Below are positions 45,217-53,961 of a stretch of DNA of 64,000 bases, one piece after another. Made by a program: the position numbers and the translations under genes. The DNA comes from CAWDPQ01 sp049642465. GTDB taxonomy: Bacteria; Acidobacteriota; Vicinamibacteria; Vicinamibacterales; 2-12-FULL-66-21. The stretch spans positions 1 through 64,000 of the forward strand of contig JBAROV010000217.1 of assembly GCA_049642465.1 (NCBI GenBank), read 5' to 3'. Below the pieces are notes generated by a model. That model saw only the letters and a list, made by a program, of their open reading frames with translations, ran no database searches and had not been told where the DNA came from. Position 1 is the first letter of the stretch; each line of letters starts with the position of its first letter.

Positions 45217-46208
45217 TCACAACGGTACGCGAGCGTCGCCTCGCGTATTTCGCCTGGGGACTCGTCTGCGTAATCTGGGGTACGACGTACCTGGGCATCA
45301 GGGTGAGCCTCGAGACGATGCCGCCGGCGTTGATGGGTGGCTTGAGATGGACGATTGCCGGCGGATTGCTGGTGCTCTACCTGGTCGCCCGGGGTCAGCC
45401 GCTTCCACCGCGAGAACGCTGGGGCGGAATTGTCTTGATGGCGTTCCTGCTGCTCGGCCTGGGAAACGGCGGTGTAGTCGTCGCGGAGCAGTGGGTGCCG
45501 AGCGGGTTGGCTGCGGTGCTGGTCGCCTCGTCTCCGTTCTGGATGTCCGCAGTAGAAGCATCTCTGCGCGATGGCGATCGGATGAGCGCCACCACGGCGG
45601 CAGGTCTGGCCGTCGGATTCAGCGGAATCTTGGTTCTCGTCTGGCCGGAGCTGTCGCTGGGCTCTTCAGGGAGTCAGCGTTTTCTTCTCGGCGTCGTCGC
45701 GCTGCAGATTGCGGCGATCGGCTGGTCACTAGGGTCCGCATATTCACGCCGGCACGCGCGTCAGGACAACGTCCTCGGGACCACAGCCCTGCAGATGCTT
45801 GCGGGTGGTTTGATGATGACAGCCGCCGGCACGATTCGAGGAGAGTGGACTGCCCTCTCGTTTACGGGTCGGAGCGCCACGGCGCTCTTGTATCTGTCCA
45901 CAATCGGCGCGATCGGCGGGTTCGTCGCGTACACGTACGCGCTGCGACACCTTGAAGTGTCATTCGTGTCGCTCTACGCGTACATCAATCCGATAATCGC
46001 GGTTGCCCTCGGCGTTCTCTTCCTGGGTGAGCCGTTCAACGGTCGGATTGCGATCGCGGCGGCGCTGGTACTGCTCGGCGTCGCGATTGTCCGATCGAGA
46101 TCAGTCAAGCGGGCGGGATCGGGTCCGGCATCGGTCGAGTCGGCGGCGGTGCGGACCGAACTCCCTTCGCCGGACGTCAATTCAGGCGGCCGGCGACGAA
46201 TCGCCTGA
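45213..46208 (+). CDS. EamA/DMT-superfamily transporter
   Basis: 331 aa, GTG start overlapping the Lrp gene. Ten membrane helices in two EamA repeats (WGLVCVIWGTTYLGIRVSLE in the first, STIGAIGGFVAYTYALRHLE and SLYAYINPIIAVALGVLFLG in the second), then a soluble tail of about 35 residues. The family exports amino acids and other metabolites; pairing with Lrp favours an amino-acid exporter, as inference. Confidence 0.9.
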   Translation: MITTVRERRLAYFAWGLVCVIWGTTYLGIRVSLETMPPALMGGLRWTIAGGLLVLYLVARGQPLPPRERWGGIVLMAFLLLGLGNGGVVVAEQWVPSGLAAVLVASSPFWMSAVEASLRDGDRMSATTAAGLAVGFSGILVLVWPELSLGSSGSQRFLLGVVALQIAAIGWSLGSAYSRRHARQDNVLGTTALQMLAGGLMMTAAGTIRGEWTALSFTGRSATALLYLSTIGAIGGFVAYTYALRHLEVSFVSLYAYINPIIAVALGVLFLGEPFNGRIAIAAALVLLGVAIVRSRSVKRAGSGPASVESAAVRTELPSPDVNSGGRRRIA

Positions 46209-46209
46209 A

Positions 46210-46356
46210 CTAAACCGGTCTGCCGCTGACGATCCGCACGAGGAACAGTACGATGGCAACTACCAGCAGAATGTAGATGAAGTTGCCGAGCGTGTAGCCG
46301 CTGACGATTCCAAGCAGCCACAACACCAGCAGAATGATCGCAATCGTTTCGAGCAT
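46210..46356 (-). CDS. lmo0937-type (DUF5670) small membrane protein
   Basis: 48 aa: MLETIAIILLVLWLLGIVSG then YTLGNFIYILLVVAIVLFLV and a short RIVSGRPV end. Two hydrophobic helices joined by Gly-Tyr. This is the recognisable lmo0937 family, function unknown, frequently stress-induced in reports I recall. AAGGAGA precedes the ATG at a good distance. It ends just beyond the EamA gene on the opposite strand. Confidence 0.88.
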   Translation of the reverse strand: MLETIAIILLVLWLLGIVSGYTLGNFIYILLVVAIVLFLVRIVSGRPV

Positions 46357-46441
46357 CTCGGTTCTCCTTGCCTCAGTGTGGCGATTCACACCGCCGCCTC
46401 AGAGGAGCAACGCGTATGCCACGGCCGAGGCGGGGCGCCGC

Positions 46442-47110
46442 GTGAAAACGGAGATGCTGGTAATTGCAGTAGCGGTGGGGCTTGTCGTCACAGCAGGGCA
46501 GGCAACCGCGCAACCTCAGCAGACGACGAGCCCTGCATCATCTGCGTCAGGTACGCAGCGAGCTACGACGGTTGGGTTGTTCCTTGCCGGCGGCGCGGTT
46601 GGACTCGGCGCGCATGAAGGAGGACATCTCCTGTTCGACGTTCTCTTCGAAGCCGATCCGGGAATTCGCCGCGTGGATTTTCACGGCATTCCCTTTTTTG
46701 CGATTACCCATCGCAATGACCTGGCGCCCGGCAAGGAGTTCACCATCTCTTCCGCCGGGTTCTGGGTTCAGCACGCAGGCAGCGAGTGGCTGCTCACGCA
46801 GCATCCGCGTTTGCGGCATGAGCGGTCTCCTCTGTTGAAGGGACTTCTCGCCTTCAACGTCCTCGCGTCCGGTGCCTACGCGGGGGCCGCGTTCGTTCGG
46901 ACGGGACCTGGCGAGCGCGACACACGGGGTATGGCCGTCTCTTCGAACCTTGACGAACGTTGGATTGGAGTGGTCATCCTCGTGCCGGCCGTGCTCGATT
47001 CGTGGAGATATTTTCGGCCGGATTCGCGTGCGGCCGTCTGGATGTCGCGAGCCGCAAAGCTCGGCGGTGTGCTGCTGACGGTGCGGGCGGCGACCCGCAC
47101 ACGAACCTGA
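46442..47110 (+). CDS. Exported/membrane protein with HEGGH motif, unknown function
   Basis: 222 aa from GTG 46442 (ATG 46454 also possible). N-terminal signal (about 5-24, LVIAVAVGLVVTAGQATAQ), then a hydrophobic segment leading into GLGAHEGGHLLFDVLFEADP. HExxH is the zinc-peptidase signature, here inside or beside a membrane helix; HNDLAPGKEF and three further hydrophobic segments follow. It could be an integral-membrane metalloprotease or a protein that merely resembles one; I do not recognise the family. Confidence 0.7.
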   Translation: MKTEMLVIAVAVGLVVTAGQATAQPQQTTSPASSASGTQRATTVGLFLAGGAVGLGAHEGGHLLFDVLFEADPGIRRVDFHGIPFFAITHRNDLAPGKEFTISSAGFWVQHAGSEWLLTQHPRLRHERSPLLKGLLAFNVLASGAYAGAAFVRTGPGERDTRGMAVSSNLDERWIGVVILVPAVLDSWRYFRPDSRAAVWMSRAAKLGGVLLTVRAATRTRT

Positions 47111-47112
47111 CG

Positions 47113-47577
47113 TCAGCCTCCGGGCGGCATCTCGTTCCGCGGCCCCAGCGCGAACGTCATCGTCCCTTCGACGACCACGCGTCCATCGACGCGAGCGATG
47201 CCCTTGAGTTGCCCCATCCGGCTCCTGAGGCGCCGCACCGTTGCCTCGATTTCCACCACGTCGCCGGGGTGGACGGGGCGCCGGTACCGCACGCGTTCGA
47301 TGCCCATGAAGTAGATCAGTTTCTCGCGGTTCTCGGGCTTCGCGAGGATCATGATGGCGCCGACCTGGGCCACTGCCTCAGTGAGAATCGTCGGAGGCAG
47401 CACCGGGGAATCACCATCGCCGTGTGCCAGGTACCGCTCGTTGAGCGTGACGTTCTTGATTCCAACGATGCGCTTGTCCGGTTCGAGTTCGGTGATGCGA
47501 TCAACGAGCAGGAATGGATACCGGTGCGGAAGGATTCGTTCGATCGCCGAGTAGTCGAGGGGAAGAGTCAAATCCAT
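47113..47577 (-). CDS. fabZ: 3-hydroxyacyl-[acyl-carrier-protein] dehydratase FabZ
   Basis: Hot-dog-fold dehydratase of fatty-acid elongation. 154 aa from the ATG at 47577 (MDLTLPLDYSAIERILPHRY); the open frame extends further but that part is antisense to the next gene. Catalytic His in LPHRYPFLLVDRI, and the Glu-containing PPTILTEAVAQVGAI helix, are present. The start codon overlaps the divergent phosphatase gene's earliest ATG. Confidence 0.92.
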   Translation of the reverse strand: MDLTLPLDYSAIERILPHRYPFLLVDRITELEPDKRIVGIKNVTLNERYLAHGDGDSPVLPPTILTEAVAQVGAIMILAKPENREKLIYFMGIERVRYRRPVHPGDVVEIEATVRRLRSRMGQLKGIARVDGRVVVEGTMTFALGPRNEMPPGG

Positions 47578-47590
47578 GGGAGCCAACCAG

Positions 47591-47596
47591 TATAAT
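47591..47596 (+). promoter_or_regulatory. -10 box, possibly bidirectional, between fabZ and the GAF phosphatase
   Basis: TATAAT on the + strand, 12 bases before the GTG at 47609; the same sequence reads TATTAT on the minus strand, about 12-15 bases before the fabZ ATG. A shared short divergent promoter is possible. Confidence 0.45.
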
Positions 47597-47608
47597 ATCG
47601 CCACCGCA

Positions 47609-49405
47609 GTGAGCCACGGACCGACATCGGAGGGAAAACCGCCGGTCAACGTCGCGGGGCCCACTGCTCCGGCAGGGAACGAACTCGTTACCACGCTCTT
47701 CGATCTGGGCCGCCAGGTCACGAGCGTTCTCGATTTCGACGAACTTCTCCAGCAGATTCCGCGATTGATAGGGCGGCTGATCTCTTTCGAAGCCTTCGCC
47801 GTGTATCTGCTCGACGAACGGCGCAACGAGCTTCGGACCGCATATACGGTCGGCTATCCGCCAGATGAAGAACCCAAGCGACTGAAACCCGGTACCGGCC
47901 TCGTTGGCGCGGCAGTCGCGACCGAGCAGCCGGTGCTCGTGAACGACCTCTCAGCCGATCCCCGCTACGTCGAATTCGTGCCTGGCATGCAGTCGGAGAT
48001 CGTTGTGCCCCTTCTCCACAAATCACGCCCGATCGGCGCGTTGAATATCCTGAGCCACAACCGCGATCAGTTCACGATGCACGACGTGGCAATTGTGCGG
48101 CAGTTTGCGGCGCACGTCGCGGTTGCCCTCGTGAATGCGCGGCTCTTCGAAGGCAGCCGGCGCGACGCCGAGGCGTTCGAGACGCTGGCGGAAATTGCCC
48201 GTGACGTGACCTCCGTGCTCGACCTCGATGAGTTGTTCGCTCGGATTGCGCAGCTCGCGAAACGCCTGATCGACTATCGCACCTTCGGCATCCTGCTCGT
48301 GAACGACGCGGGCGAACTCGAGATGCAGCTCGCACTCCAGTACGGTGAAAAAGTCCAGGTCCCTCGGGTGCGGCTTGGCGAGGGCCTGGTTGGTTATGCG
48401 GCCCTTCATCGCGAGCCGGTGTTGGTCGCAGACGTCTCGAAGGACCCGCGGTATATCAGGCTGGTTCCTGACGTTCGCTCCGAGCTAGCCATTCCGCTGT
48501 TACTGAAAGACCGCTGCATCGGGGTTGTGGATCTCGAGAGCCCCGAACTCGATGCGTTCAGCAAGCGAGACGTCGAAATCCTCAGCCTGCTCGCGAGTCA
48601 GGCAGCCGTGGCGATCGAGAACGCGCGGCTTTATGAAGAAGTGCGTGCAAACCAGGAACGGTTGGAGAAGGAAGTTCGATTCGCGCAGCGCGTCCAGGCG
48701 GCCCTGCTCCCGGCGGGACCTCCGAAACGCTTGAAAGGCGTCGAGCTGGCGGCAGCATTTGCCTCGGCACGTGAGCTTGGCGGTGACTTTCATGATTACC
48801 TGGCGCCGGAGTCGAACACGCTGGTGATTGCGGTGGGGGACGTATCGGGAAAGGGAGTGCCGGCCGCACTCTACAGTGCTTTTGCCGCCGAGCTCGTGAG
48901 AGGCCGCACGTTCCGCCGGCGCTACTTACCCGAGCGCTCGAGCCCCGCCGGTGTGTTGTCGTCGGTGAACACCATCCTTCATCAACGTCAGCTCGAGGAG
49001 TACTACTGCACGCTCTGCTACGGGATCTTCGATCTCAAACGCCGTTCAGTCACGTTGGCCAATTCAGGCCTTCCGTATCCGATTCGTTGTTCGGGAGAAG
49101 GGTGCGCGCAAATCGAACTCCCAGGGGTCCCGCTCGGATCCTTCAATGGATCCACCTACGACGAAGTGACCTACGCCCTCCACGCAGGGGACGTGTTTGT
49201 GTTCTGCACCGATGGTGTCTTCGAAGCGATGAACGAGCAGTCCGAGGAATTCACCGCCGCCCGGCTGCTTCAGGTCGTTTCGGATTCCAAGGGGTTGCCC
49301 GCGAAGGGGATCGTGGAGGCCATCTTCCGCGCCGTTTCGGACTGGCGAGGCGATGCGGCGCCGAACGACGACATGACGGCCGTCGTCGTCCGGATCACCG
49401 CGTAA
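47609..49405 (+). CDS. RsbU-like SpoIIE/PP2C phosphatase with two GAF domains
   Basis: 598 aa from GTG 47609; an in-frame ATG at 47576 overlaps the -10 box and the fabZ start, so the GTG is preferred. GAF 1 (about 20-170) and GAF 2 (about 190-340), a coiled coil (ENARLYEEVRANQERLEKEV), then the PPM/SpoIIE domain (AALLPAGPPKRLKGVELAAA, GGDFHDYL, VIAVGDVSGKGVPAALY, FCTDGVFEAMN, NDDMTAVVVR). Such proteins dephosphorylate anti-anti-sigma factors in partner-switching stress pathways. No RsbW/RsbV homologue adjoins it. Confidence 0.9.
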   Translation: MSHGPTSEGKPPVNVAGPTAPAGNELVTTLFDLGRQVTSVLDFDELLQQIPRLIGRLISFEAFAVYLLDERRNELRTAYTVGYPPDEEPKRLKPGTGLVGAAVATEQPVLVNDLSADPRYVEFVPGMQSEIVVPLLHKSRPIGALNILSHNRDQFTMHDVAIVRQFAAHVAVALVNARLFEGSRRDAEAFETLAEIARDVTSVLDLDELFARIAQLAKRLIDYRTFGILLVNDAGELEMQLALQYGEKVQVPRVRLGEGLVGYAALHREPVLVADVSKDPRYIRLVPDVRSELAIPLLLKDRCIGVVDLESPELDAFSKRDVEILSLLASQAAVAIENARLYEEVRANQERLEKEVRFAQRVQAALLPAGPPKRLKGVELAAAFASARELGGDFHDYLAPESNTLVIAVGDVSGKGVPAALYSAFAAELVRGRTFRRRYLPERSSPAGVLSSVNTILHQRQLEEYYCTLCYGIFDLKRRSVTLANSGLPYPIRCSGEGCAQIELPGVPLGSFNGSTYDEVTYALHAGDVFVFCTDGVFEAMNEQSEEFTAARLLQVVSDSKGLPAKGIVEAIFRAVSDWRGDAAPNDDMTAVVVRITA

Positions 49406-49416
49406 TTGACGCGTCT

Positions 49417-49788
49417 TTATCGCTTGAAATCGAGGTCTTTCTCTTGGATGTGCAGACCTAACGCCTGACCGCCGAGCGTAGCCACGTCGTTGACGCGACC
49501 TTTGACGCGGACGTGCGCGCCTTTGGATGGCACCCGGCCATGCTGTGACACAACGGTCACCTCGCCAGTGCCGTCGCTCACCTTATACAGCTTGAACGGA
49601 ACGAGCGGAATGCCCCAGGCACTCGTCACGACCCCGTCAATAGCAACGGTTTTGTCGTGGTATCGGCCGGGGTTGTATTTCAATTCCGCGATACTGGGCC
49701 GGCGCACAGCGAGCGCGCATCCCGAGAGCACGCTTGCGATCGCGACAGCCACCACCGCCCGTGACAGGAACCTCGATGTGCTGGTCAT
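49417..49788 (-). CDS. Lipoprotein with OB-fold-like domain
   Basis: 123 aa. Lipobox VLSGC (about 20-24). The mature part has alternating strands (GRYHDKTVAIDGVVTSAWGI, GTGEVTVVSQHGRVPSKGAH, RVKGRVNDV) of the kind seen in small bacterial OB-fold proteins that bind oligosaccharides or nucleic acid. No specific ligand can be given. It is convergent with the GAF phosphatase; its upstream region holds a complex inverted repeat. Confidence 0.75.
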   Translation of the reverse strand: MTSTSRFLSRAVVAVAIASVLSGCALAVRRPSIAELKYNPGRYHDKTVAIDGVVTSAWGIPLVPFKLYKVSDGTGEVTVVSQHGRVPSKGAHVRVKGRVNDVATLGGQALGLHIQEKDLDFKR

Positions 49789-50168
49789 ACCGTTCTTCCT
49801 TAGAATTCACAATGGCCGCGCGGAATCGGCCAACGAGCGAACGGGATACGGCGATGCCAGCGCCTGCCTGAGTTAACGCATCCCGTTTGATTCCGCGCGA
49901 CCGGTTGCTCAGGCATCAAATCCCGTACCGCGAAAAATCAGCCAGAAAACGTGCAATCCCCGATCCCGGCGTCCGTTGCGGGGGACGCTCAGTGACCTCC
50001 GGGCTGGACGCCGGGTGACACTCGCCCCAACCTTTTCGAAAACGGGCGCGTCTACCCGTACGAGCGTGCAGACTCAGGCCAAGGCGGTGGACATGCCGCG
50101 GATGGAGGTCGCCACGCGAAACGCAACGAGTCGCGGATCGACCCGCGACCTTCTTCAGAGGACGGACT
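49789..50168. other. 380-base gap with nested inverted repeats, no gene seen
   Basis: Outer arms CGCGCGGAATC (49817-49827) and GATTCCGCGCG (49889-49899); inner arms AACGGGAT (49840-49847) and ATCCCGTT (49880-49887), all perfect. A further TGCCTGAG (49865-49872) can pair with CTCAGGCA (49908-49915) as an alternative fold. The remainder, 49920-50168, shows no coding pattern or clear promoter. Possible structured RNA or small mobile palindrome. Confidence 0.6.
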
Positions 50169-51062
50169 ATGAATACTCTCAAAGCAGCTGTTTGCGTGGC
50201 CGCCCTGTGTGGCGCGAGCGCTGCAGCTGTGGCTCCCGCATCGGACCATTCGGACGCCCAAACTGTCGCCGTTCGGCGTCCGCAGGCTCCAATGGCGATA
50301 TTGACGGGCGGGGCAAGGCTGGGCGTAACCGTGCGGGATATCGAAGACGCTGACGTCAAAACCGCGCGTCTCCCGGCCCCGGCCGGCGCCGTGGTGGAAG
50401 AGGTGTCCGATGAGAGCGCGGCCGAGGCCGGCGGAATCCGCAAGGGGGACATCATCGTCGAGTTCGACGGGGAACGCGTGCGCAGTGCGAGGCAGTTCAC
50501 CCGTCTCGTTCAGGAAACCGCGGACGGTCGCAAAGTCACGGCGGTAGTGGTCCGCGACGGCCAGCGCGTGAATTTGACCGTTGAACCGCGCCAGGGCAGC
50601 GGCGCGGTGTTCGACAGTTTCCGTAAGCTCGAGGACCTCGGGCGCGATTTCACATTCGATGTTCCAGTGCGCCCACCGACTCCGCCGCCAACCCCACGCG
50701 CGTCCCCGCCGTCGGTGTGGAAATTTGACGATCTGATGTCTCGCGGGAGCGGACGGCTCGGGCTTACCGTCGATACGCTGTCACCTCAGCTGGCGGAGTA
50801 CTTCGGCACCAAGGAAGGTGTGCTCGTCAAGTCCGTCCAGGACAATTCACCTGCCGCGAAGATCGGGATCAAGGCGGGAGATGTCATCACGAGCGTGAAC
50901 GGTTCCTCAATTGATGATGCCGCCCAACTGCGGCGGCGGCTTCAGTCGTTGAAGGATGGCGAGGAAGTGACGATTGGAATCATGCGGGACAAGAAAGCGC
51001 AAACGCTGAAGGGGAAGCTGGAAGGAACCGTACGGCGTCGCACCTACCGCTCGACGGTGTAA
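50169..51062 (+). CDS. Exported protein with two PDZ domains
   Basis: 297 aa. Signal peptide (about 1-22, AAVCVAALCGASAAAVAPA). PDZ 1 about 45-135 (LGVTVRDIEDADVKTARLPA, GGIRKGDIIVEFDGERVRSA), proline-rich linker (RPPTPPPTPRASPPS), PDZ 2 about 190-285 (LGLTVDTLSPQLAEYFGTKE, GIKAGDVITSVNGSSI). It resembles the PDZ half of HtrA/DegP proteases without the trypsin-like domain; there is no catalytic triad. Probably a periplasmic adaptor. Confidence 0.88.
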   Translation: MNTLKAAVCVAALCGASAAAVAPASDHSDAQTVAVRRPQAPMAILTGGARLGVTVRDIEDADVKTARLPAPAGAVVEEVSDESAAEAGGIRKGDIIVEFDGERVRSARQFTRLVQETADGRKVTAVVVRDGQRVNLTVEPRQGSGAVFDSFRKLEDLGRDFTFDVPVRPPTPPPTPRASPPSVWKFDDLMSRGSGRLGLTVDTLSPQLAEYFGTKEGVLVKSVQDNSPAAKIGIKAGDVITSVNGSSIDDAAQLRRRLQSLKDGEEVTIGIMRDKKAQTLKGKLEGTVRRRTYRSTV

Positions 51063-51066
51063 CGAA

Positions 51067-52299
51067 CTACGCGTTGGCCACGGCGGGTCGCACCTGGGGG
51101 CGGGACGAAGGCGGCCCCACGAGCGTCGCGAGTTGCGCGGCGACGATCGCCGCGGCGGCCAGTTTGGCGTCCTGCTTTTCGCCGCCGTGCCGCACCTCGG
51201 CTGCCATGACGCCCACGCAGCCCGAAGGGGTCACGAGCGGCACCGCAATCGCCCCATTGGAAATGGAGTCGGCGTGTACGGTCTGCAGCAGGGCCGTACG
51301 AAACGCCGCGGCGGTTGCATTCTCGGCATCGCGCGGGATTGTGCCAAGCCGCGTCACCATTTGGGGAGGATACCCATGGGTGAGGATGGGGTTCAATTCC
51401 CGTCCATCGGGGTCGGCGATCCACAGCACTACACCGTTGGCATCCAGCACTGACGCGGTTCGCTCGAGGACCGCGGGCAGCGACTTCGTGTCAGCGACGC
51501 GCGCCAGTTCGGTGCAAAGAGACGCGACCTTCCCCAGATCGAATGGATCGAGGGCTTCAGTGGGGGTTTCGCGGAGGGACGGGGGCGTCACCGCCGGTAG
51601 CGGTGGCACGGGATCACGAACGTCGTGCAGCGGTAAGGAGTCGTGCTCGACAGAAACGACGGACTGACCGACTGCCGGCACATCCACTCGGACATCGGCC
51701 GTCACTTGACGTGGAACAGGCACGAGCATGAGTCCGACGGCCAGCGCCGCCGCCGCGGCTCCGCCTGCAATCAGGAGTTCCTGCCGTCGCGCGTCCTCCG
51801 CGATCACATCGGTGCTCGCGGCAACTGCTGCACGGGCGCGTTCGAGCGCCTCCAGGATGGCCGTACTCTTCTCCAGACCATCAGAAAAGATTAGGTCGGA
51901 CGCCAGCAATCGCTGATGGCCGCGCGCATACTCGCGCGCGCGCGCGTCCATCCGCTCGAAATCCTCCAGCGACGAGATCGCCTCGTCCACCTGAGTCCGG
52001 GCTTCAGCCACTGGGGCGTCCGCCCGCAACATTGCGAGATCGTCCCGGATCTGAGAAATTTGGGCAGAAACTTTCGAACTCCAGAACTCGTCGCCTTGAC
52101 CAACCGCAACGTACGCCTGCTGCGCCATGCGGAGATCTAATGCGGCACGCGCGAGCACTTGCGTTTGACGATCAAAATTGTCAGCGGCTGCTGTGATGGC
52201 GCGTGAAGAGGTGTCGGTTGTCCACAGAAAGTACACAGCTGTCATCAGCACTGCGACGAACACACCCATGATCGTCCATCGCAACGCCGCGCTGTTCAT
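51067..52299 (-). CDS. Membrane-anchored GAF-domain protein
   Basis: 410 aa. First membrane helix about 8-28 (TIMGVFVAVLMTAVYFLW), an extracytoplasmic helical region (about 30-170, like the four-helix sensor bundles of chemoreceptors), second membrane helix about 172-190 (LLIAGGAAAAALAVGLML), a proline-rich linker and a C-terminal GAF domain (about 260-395, ASVLDANGVVLWIADPDGRE). There is no kinase, cyclase or phosphatase domain. It is convergent with the PDZ gene. Role probably sensory; no partner is evident. Confidence 0.78.
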   Translation of the reverse strand: MNSAALRWTIMGVFVAVLMTAVYFLWTTDTSSRAITAAADNFDRQTQVLARAALDLRMAQQAYVAVGQGDEFWSSKVSAQISQIRDDLAMLRADAPVAEARTQVDEAISSLEDFERMDARAREYARGHQRLLASDLIFSDGLEKSTAILEALERARAAVAASTDVIAEDARRQELLIAGGAAAAALAVGLMLVPVPRQVTADVRVDVPAVGQSVVSVEHDSLPLHDVRDPVPPLPAVTPPSLRETPTEALDPFDLGKVASLCTELARVADTKSLPAVLERTASVLDANGVVLWIADPDGRELNPILTHGYPPQMVTRLGTIPRDAENATAAAFRTALLQTVHADSISNGAIAVPLVTPSGCVGVMAAEVRHGGEKQDAKLAAAAIVAAQLATLVGPPSSRPQVRPAVANA

Positions 52300-52346
52300 T
52301 CATACCTCCGAACTATCACGTCGAACGCTACTATAGCAGACTGCTT

Positions 52347-53231
52347 GTGAACGTCGCTGCGATCATCAATCCAATTTCCGGCGCCGGCGCGAATCAGAAC
52401 GCTGCGAGCGATCGAATCGCATCGTTGACGAACGAACTCGAGCGCCGAGGACTCCGCGCGTCGATCGAGTTGACGGCGCGCGCTGGTCACGCGCGTGAGC
52501 TTGCAGCGAAATTTGCCGAGGCCCACGTCGATCTGCTGATCGTCTGGGGAGGCGATGGCACCGTGAATGAAGCAGGCGGTGCGCTCATCGGAACGAACAC
52601 CGCCATTGGCCTCATCCCGGCTGGTTCAGGAAATGGGCTCGCCGCAGCCCTCGGTTCTTCCCGGAACCCCCAAGACGCGATCGCGCGCGCACTTGACGGC
52701 AAACGCCGAGCGATCGATGCGGGAATCATCGCGGGGCGACCGTTTTTCAACATTGCGGGTATTGGTGTCGATGCGGTCATCGCCCGGCGGTTCAACGAGC
52801 GCGCGCAGGGGAGCCGCGGAGCCTTGCCCTACTTCATCATCGGCGTCACCGAAGGATGTCGTTACCGTGGTGAGGAATACGACGTTGATCTCGATGGAGA
52901 CTCCCGAAGGTTGCGGGCGCTCTTAATCGCATTTGCGAACGGGCAGGAGTACGGAGTGGGTGCCCGCTTGTGCGCCGGAGCGCGGCTCGATGACGGGCTG
53001 CTCAATGCCGTTGTGGTCGAGGATCGGTCGATTCTCGCGCGATTCTGGCACGCCCGATACCTGAAGGCTGGAACTCCCGAACGCGCTCCGCGCGTGATTG
53101 CGAGGCCCGTTCGCCGTGCCTCTATTCGGCGCGAAGGCAGAATCGAGTTCCATGTCGATGGCGAAATGGGAAGCGCCGAGGGAGAGGTGGCCGTGTCGAT
53201 CCGTCCTGGTGCCCTATGGGTGATGGACTGA
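52347..53231 (+). CDS. Diacylglycerol-kinase-family lipid kinase (YegS/DgkB-like)
   Basis: 294 aa, GTG start (MNVAAIINPISGAGANQNAA). Nucleotide-binding motif WGGDGTVNEAGGALIG (about 69-84) followed by LIPAGSGNGLAAALG, and the C-terminal beta domain with ARLCAGARLDDGLLNAVVV. The family phosphorylates diacylglycerol, sphingoid bases or other lipids; the substrate cannot be told. A TATAG-containing -10 lies about 10 bases before the start. Confidence 0.88.
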   Translation: MNVAAIINPISGAGANQNAASDRIASLTNELERRGLRASIELTARAGHARELAAKFAEAHVDLLIVWGGDGTVNEAGGALIGTNTAIGLIPAGSGNGLAAALGSSRNPQDAIARALDGKRRAIDAGIIAGRPFFNIAGIGVDAVIARRFNERAQGSRGALPYFIIGVTEGCRYRGEEYDVDLDGDSRRLRALLIAFANGQEYGVGARLCAGARLDDGLLNAVVVEDRSILARFWHARYLKAGTPERAPRVIARPVRRASIRREGRIEFHVDGEMGSAEGEVAVSIRPGALWVMD

Positions 53232-53237
53232 CGACTA

Positions 53238-53957
53238 TTAGAAGACTGGAAGATACGGCTCCAGGTAGCGAACGATCACCGTGAGCTGCTCCGTGAAGAT
53301 CAGCACGCCGATGGCGACGAGCAAACCGCCGGAGGTCATTTCGATCGCGTGATAATGACGCCGAATGGCCGCAGCGATCGAGAAGAAGCGGTCGATCGCG
53401 ACCGAGGTGAGAAGAAACGGACCGCCCAAGCCGAGCGAGTACACCGCGAGAAGCACCACACCCTCGGCAACGGTCTCGCGCGAACCGGCCACTACCAGGA
53501 TCCCCGCGAGGATCGGCCCGATGCACGGCGTCCAGCCAAACGCGAAGGCGAGTCCGACCAGAAAGGCACCCACCGGTCCGGCGGGTTTGCGTTGTGTCTG
53601 TGCTCGTTTCTCATTATCGAGAAAGGCCAATCGGAACACGCCCATCATGTGCAGTCCGAAGACGATAATCAGCGCACCGGCGATCTTGGTGAGAATATTC
53701 AGCTGGCCGGAGATAAACGAACCGATGGCGCTCGCCGAGGCGCCGAGGGCGATGAACACCACGGAGAAACCCACCACGAAAGCCAGCGAACGAATGAGCA
53801 CATGACGACGCGCCGTCAGTCCGCCAGCCCGCATGTCGTCGAGCGACGCGCCGGACACAAACGAGATGTAGCCGGGGATGAGCGGCAGTACGCAAGGTGA
53901 GATGAACGATAGAAAGCCGGCGACGAACGCAGCGACGAGCGTGACGTTGTCCCCCAC
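53238..53957 (-). CDS. ccdA: CcdA-type thiol-disulfide transmembrane transporter
   Basis: Carries reducing equivalents across the inner membrane to periplasmic thioredoxin-like proteins, for cytochrome c maturation among other uses. 239 aa, six membrane helices. The pair of reactive cysteines is visible: ISPCVLPLIPGY in helix 1 and GWTPCIGPILAG in helix 4. It starts 4 bases after the NuoG-like gene, so the two are probably co-transcribed. Confidence 0.92.
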   Translation of the reverse strand: MGDNVTLVAAFVAGFLSFISPCVLPLIPGYISFVSGASLDDMRAGGLTARRHVLIRSLAFVVGFSVVFIALGASASAIGSFISGQLNILTKIAGALIIVFGLHMMGVFRLAFLDNEKRAQTQRKPAGPVGAFLVGLAFAFGWTPCIGPILAGILVVAGSRETVAEGVVLLAVYSLGLGGPFLLTSVAIDRFFSIAAAIRRHYHAIEMTSGGLLVAIGVLIFTEQLTVIVRYLEPYLPVF

Positions 53958-53961
53958 CGGT

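Noticed and set aside
47578..47826. N-terminal extension of FabZ
   Set aside because: It is antisense to the GAF phosphatase; the ATG at 47577 gives the normal FabZ N-terminus.
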